Part shown: positions 60,243 through 64,000 of the stretch, in pieces
Numbering within the stretch: the stretch's first letter is position 1
How the letters are laid out: each line of letters begins with the position of its first letter
NCBI GenBank assembly: GCA_032433765.1
Contig: JAVIAB010000051.1
Coordinates: forward strand, 79,167,244-79,231,243
Reading direction: 5' to 3'
DNA from: Megaustenia siamemsis
Lineage: Eukaryota > Mollusca > Gastropoda > Stylommatophora > Ariophantidae
DNA length: 64,000 nt
The notes under the pieces: model-generated
Databases searched by the model: none
The model's input: the letters and a program-made list of their open reading frames with translations, nothing else
Told to the model about the DNA's origin: nothing
Translations under genes and position numbers: made by a program

Positions 60243-60661
60243 ATTCAAAGAAAAACAAACCACCTGGAAACAGACGTTGGTTATGTGTGTGCGTGTACAC
60301 TGCTCGACTGGGGGGTTTTTATACCCGTTTATCGGGTCGAGGACCGTCTATTTATAGCAGCTAACGCAATACGTTATCAGGCGTGGTAATCAGTCATCAG
60401 TCGTGTTGCGACATGTTCAGTGACCTCTGGAACTGACCCAATAGGGTGATGTGTGGGGAAATATGACGCGTGTAACAATTCGGTCTCAGGTAATGCGGCT
60501 TGAGACTAGGAAACTCCTCCCCCCTGAAGTGTTTATAAAGGTTGTGGATTTTAAAAATAGGTGTTAGTTGAAGAGGGGGAAACCTCGCTCGCTGACCTAA
60601 AATCACTCGTTGTTATTTTCGTCGGGAGGCGTAATCACTAAAGTTAGTAGCACTTGTGAGG
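60243..60661. promoter_or_regulatory. Divergent promoter region
   Basis: 419 bp between the PC4-like gene and the ATPase gene. A minus-facing TATA-like ggtataaaaa is at 60325-60316, a further ctataaatag at 60357-60348, and a plus-facing ttataaag at 60533-60540, about 120 bases before the ATPase ATG. Confidence 0.5.
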
Positions 60662-61279
60662 ATGGATCCCCGATGGAATCATCCCTTCACAGCTCTGATA
60701 GCCGGTCCTACCGGGTGTGGGAAAACGGTATTTGTGCAAAAGTTTATACAGAACCTTCACGAGCTAGCTGTCCCCGTACCGGAGGAAGTTATATGGTGTT
60801 ATGGGGAATGGCAGCCGATATACGAGACTATGGGGTCAGTGAGATTTATCGAGGGTCTACCAGACGTCGATAAATTGGAAGGTGGTAAGAAGAGAAGACT
60901 AATCGTCATCGATGACTTGATGTCTGAGACGGACGAGCGGGTAACAAAATTATTCACCAAAGGTAGTCATCACAGAGATATTAGTGTGATGTACATTGTT
61001 CAAAATCTATTCGGAAAAAATAAAGAACATCGAACCATAAGTCTCAATACGCACTATTTAGTCCTTTTCAAGAACCCGAGAGACGGGAGTCAAATTATGA
61101 ATCTGGGTAAACAAATGTACCCGGGTCAGGTGGGGTACCTCCAAGATAGTTTTAAGGACGCGACAGCGACTCCTCACGGTTATTTGCTGGTCGATCTTCG
61201 TCAGGACACACCTGATAATCTTAGGTTGAGAACAAAAATATTCCCGGGGGAGAGACAAATCGTCTACGTGCCAAAGTAG
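60662..61279 (+). CDS. Packaging ATPase (A32/FtsK-HerA type) of a Polinton/adintovirus-like element
   Basis: 205-residue protein starting at ATG 60662 in a good context (gaggATGG). Walker A is GPTGCGKT at residues 15-22, Walker B is LIVIDD at 80-85, and a sensor-like YIVQN follows at 111-115, then SLNTHYLVLFKNPRD. This order and the short length match the DNA-packaging ATPases of Polintons/Mavericks, adintoviruses and virophages, which pump the genome into the capsid. The frame is intact. It is followed after 6 bp by the next gene. The family is clear; the exact group is inferred. Confidence 0.85.
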   Translation: MDPRWNHPFTALIAGPTGCGKTVFVQKFIQNLHELAVPVPEEVIWCYGEWQPIYETMGSVRFIEGLPDVDKLEGGKKRRLIVIDDLMSETDERVTKLFTKGSHHRDISVMYIVQNLFGKNKEHRTISLNTHYLVLFKNPRDGSQIMNLGKQMYPGQVGYLQDSFKDATATPHGYLLVDLRQDTPDNLRLRTKIFPGERQIVYVPK

Positions 61280-61285
61280 AGAATC

Positions 61286-61612
61286 ATGTGTGATGAAGCA
61301 CTTAGACGGCACGGTGAAATGTTGAAATGTATGCGCGCCGCCTCGCCAAGCGGTTTAAGAGCCATATTAAAAACAGCCTCTCCCAAACTCATTAACTTTT
61401 TGTGCGAGTGTTGTCATAACATATTAAAAGGTAATGTTAGACTCACTCAGCGACAGAAGTGCGAGCTACGTCGACACAAGAACAAGTTGAGACTTCTCAC
61501 TAAAAAGAAACCGAGTCTTAAGCGGCGGAGAGAGATTCTACAAACCGGTGGGTTTATAGGTGCTTTGCTCCGTCCTATATTAAGTATTCTCGGTGGAGTA
61601 CTAGGTGCGTAA
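61286..61612 (+). CDS. Small basic protein with hydrophobic Gly-rich C-terminus
   Basis: 108 residues in an intact frame, 6 bp after the ATPase stop and 2 bp before the next ATG. It has a Cys-containing helix (KLINFLCECCHNIL), a very basic middle (RRHKNKLRLLTKKK and KRRRE) and a hydrophobic end (GFIGALLRPILSILGGVLGA). The layout of basic core plus Gly-rich amphipathic tail recalls minor capsid, core or membrane-active peptides of adeno- and Polinton-type viruses, but I cannot assign it to a named family. Position within the capsid-packaging cassette supports a virion role (inference). Confidence 0.7.
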   Translation: MCDEALRRHGEMLKCMRAASPSGLRAILKTASPKLINFLCECCHNILKGNVRLTQRQKCELRRHKNKLRLLTKKKPSLKRRREILQTGGFIGALLRPILSILGGVLGA

Positions 61613-61614
61613 CA

Positions 61615-62162
61615 ATGGCCAAAAAAATGATTTTGATGGATCCTCGATTCCTCGAGGGTCTTAAACAGACTACTACCACGTCGTATAGCCCACCCGAGGC
61701 GATCGGTGACAACTTGCGAGATTTAGATGATGAAATGCAACGTATCCTATTCCGCGATGATTTAGCACCCGCCGATAAGGCCAGAGTGTACCAACGCGCC
61801 CTGCATCAATATTTAACTAGATTGGAGCAGTATAAACGACGCTCATTGGGCTCGGTCGATCTCATTCAACACAACACGGCAACAGAAAAACACCTTCCCC
61901 ACCAACACCATCATTCGAGGTATCACCAGAGCAGACCAAGACACCACCACCACCAGCGGAAACCCCAAAGGTAGGTAATGAAACCACTCCGCCCGTAGCC
62001 ACGTATAAACTGAGACCTAAAAAAAAGAAAGAGCGGAATCCCAACACCAAAATGGGAACGGTGGAGAAAATATTGAGACGTCGTTACTTTGACCCTAGTC
62101 GACCAGGGGCGTATAGTGGTGCAACGGCCCTGCAACGTAACACCAAACTTGCTAGGACCTGA
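61615..62162 (+). pseudogene. Broken gene: virus-like protein ending in an integrase-type N-terminus
   Basis: Starts at ATG 61615. The first ~90 codons encode an acidic then helical segment (MDPRFLEGLKQ, DDEMQRILFRDDLAPADKAR, ALHQYLTRLEQYKRR). At an A-run, 61886-61890, the coding signal changes frame by one base. The other frame then carries a Pro-rich stretch, a basic patch (LRPKKKKER) and RRRYFDPSRPGAYSGATAL, which resembles the segment just before the zinc/catalytic core of Polinton-type rve integrases. The frame stops at 62160-62162, where the sequence runs into terminal minisatellite, so the integrase core is missing. Whether the two parts were one protein or two is unknown. Confidence 0.6.
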
Positions 62163-62382
62163 AGGGCTGATGATGGTGTTGAGGGTGGCACATGATGATG
62201 ATAGGACTTGAAGGGTGATGTTGAGGCACAAGATGATAGTGTTGAGGCACATGATGCTAGTGTTGAGGGTGGCACATGATGCTAGTGTTGAGGGTGGCAC
62301 ATGATGATGATAGGACATGAAGGGATGATGGTGTTGAGGGTGGCACATGATGATGATTTTTATTTGACTTGACCATGAATGT

Positions 62383-62427
<45 letters not shown>

Positions 62428-62669
62428 TCGCTGGTTGATACTTTGTGTGGTTTGATGCTAGGACCTGAAGGGCTGATGATGGTGTTGAGGGTGGCACATG
62501 ATGATGATAGGACTTGAAGGGTGATGTTGAGGCACAAGATGATAGTGTTGAGGCACATGATGCTAGTGTTGAGGGTGGCACATGATGATGATTGGACATG
62601 AAGGGATGATGGTGTTGAGGGTGGCACATGATGATGATTTTTATTTGACTTGAGTTAGCTTGGATATGT

Positions 62670-62710
<41 letters not shown>

Positions 62711-62976
62711 TCGCTGGTTGATACTTTGTGTGGTTTGATGCTAGGACCTGAAGGGCTGATGATGGTGTTGAGGGTGGCACATGATGATGATAGGACTTGA
62801 AGGGTGATGTTGAGGCACAAGATGATAGTGTTGAGGCACATGATGCTAGTGTTGAGGGTGGCACATGATGCTAGTGTTGAGGGTGGCACATGATGATGAT
62901 AGGACATGAAGGGATGATGGTGTTGAGGGTGGTACATGATGATGATTTTTATTTGACTTGAGTTAGCTTGGATATG

Positions 62977-63018
<42 letters not shown>

Positions 63019-63166
63019 GTGTTGAGGGTGGCACATGATGATGATAGGAAGGGGTGATGAGGGTGGATGATGATGATGATAGTGTTGAGGGTGGCACATG
63101 ATGATGATGTGTCAATTTGTGTGGCTTGGTGATGATTTTTATTTGACTTGAGTTAGCTTGGATATG

Positions 63167-63214
<48 letters not shown>

Positions 63215-63410
63215 GTGTTGAGGGTGGCACATGATGATGATAGGAAGGGGTGATGAGGGTGGATGATGATGATGATAGTGTTGAGGGTGGCATATGATGA
63301 TGATGTGTCAATTTGTGTGGCTTGGTGATGATTTTTATTTGACTTGAGTTAGCTTGGATATGCGATAGAGAGAGAGAGAGAGGATGGTGTTGAGGGTGGC
63401 ACATGGCGTT
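62163..63410. repeat. Array of element-terminal repeats with (AG)n blocks
   Basis: Higher-order array. A unit of roughly 285-305 bp starts with gctaggacctgaagggctga (62,151, 62,455, 62,738) and contains ggtggcacatgatgatgata minisatellite, gacttgagttagcttggata and an (AG)n run. It then degrades into shorter units to 63,410. The motifs are those of the outer inverted repeat, in the orientation of the right arm. Confidence 0.85.
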
Positions 63411-63424
63411 AAGGTAGTCTCGAA

Positions 63425-63718
63425 AACGCTTATGCTAACATCAACTACACGCCCTTTTCTGTTAACCAAGGGGACCTCACTCTTGTTAATCAGACGACAG
63501 CTCCGGCAGCCAGTATGGATGACCAGGATGTTTCAGCCAAGTCCTCGATTACCTATTCCAGCTTTGATCAAGGTTTTGTCAAAATGGAGGGCGGTTGTGT
63601 TTTGAAGGCTAATGAAACTTCCTATGCACCCGTGTTTGATAGACATTTAACAAACAGTACCACCAAAACAGGAGGGAGGAAACCCAGACGCTTAAAATTA
63701 TCAACAACCGGACAGTAA
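63425..63718 (+). pseudogene. Second, diverged 3' end of the PC4-like gene
   Basis: The plus strand encodes NAYANINYTP, a single repeat unit, a diverged linker and then the same ~55 C-terminal residues as the left gene (ITYSSFDQGFVKMEGG… to the stop at 63716-63718). An AATAAA lies at 63755-63760. The PC4-like domain is missing. Upstream of about 63,425 it joins the terminal-repeat array directly. Confidence 0.85.
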
Positions 63719-64000
63719 TATATATATATATATGTGTCGTATATTTGATGTATTAATAAAGTTGTGAAAATATAGAACGAGTTTTGTTTTGGTTTACCAT
63801 GAATGTGTGAGAGAGATGATTGATACTTTGTGTGGCTTGATGATAGGCCATGAAGGGTGGTGTTGAGGCACATGATGATGATGATAGGAAGGGGGGGATG
63901 TTGAGGGTGGCACATGATGATAGTGTTGAGGGACATGTTGATAGTGTTGAGGCACATGATGATAGTAGGCCATGAAGGGGGATGTTGAGGGTGGCACATG
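63549..64000. repeat. Right arm of the element's inverted repeat
   Basis: Inverted copy of 59,254-59,702 with only a few mismatches and a microsatellite length difference. It runs to the window edge, so its outer end is not visible. Confidence 0.93.

Overview
This is animal nuclear DNA: AT-rich, intron-rich and packed with retroelements and minisatellites. The mix of repeats suggests a mollusc, plausibly a gastropod (inference). It includes EN/RT-type LINEs ending in (ATG)n tails, tRNA-headed SINEs and an IS630/Tc1-like DDE transposon. The ordinary host gene is an integrin alpha subunit on the minus strand. Nine small exons (44-100 bp) lie between 45,037 and 1,315, all with GT-AG borders and continuous phase. 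They encode the beta-propeller of an alphaV/alpha5/alphaPS2-like chain. The gene runs off the left edge after exon 1,315-1,414, and its first exons are not recognised here.

Two of the exons, 31,688-31,777 (90 bp) and 31,541-31,627 (87 bp), are alternative versions of the same protein segment. They have identical phases and are separated by a 60-bp intron, which is the layout of a mutually exclusive pair. The position matches the alternatively spliced X1/X2 segment of vertebrate integrins alpha3/6/7. A 4.1-kb array of 48-bp repeats (31,904-36,010) begins 127 bp upstream of the first alternative exon.

The introns hold nearly everything else. There is a 1.9-kb DDE transposon with about 105-bp terminal inverted repeats (6,282-8,204). 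At least six fragments of one LINE family occur (called L1A here), several with clear target-site duplications. A second LINE family (L2B) has five fragments, and there are remnants of other retroelements. Five copies of one SINE (SINE-A) are each flanked by 9-12 bp duplications. Other SINE families, palindromic MITE-like repeats and about twenty minisatellites with units of 14-88 bp fill most of the rest. The long open frames in the minisatellites are by-products of repeat units divisible by three, or of repeats lacking stop codons, and are not genes.

The region from about 59.25 kb to the right edge is different: compact, denser in coding and virus-like. A minus-strand gene with a PC4-like DNA-binding domain diverges from a plus-strand cassette. 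That cassette comprises an A32/FtsK-HerA-type packaging ATPase, a small basic protein with a hydrophobic Gly-rich C-terminus, and a broken third gene ending in what looks like the start of a Polinton-type integrase. Spacers are only 6 and 2 bp, and TATA boxes face both ways. The module is flanked by about 450-bp inverted repeats that contain the 3' end of the PC4-like gene. I read it as an internally deleted, endogenous Polinton/adintovirus-like element. Polymerase, capsid, protease and most of the integrase are absent from the window.
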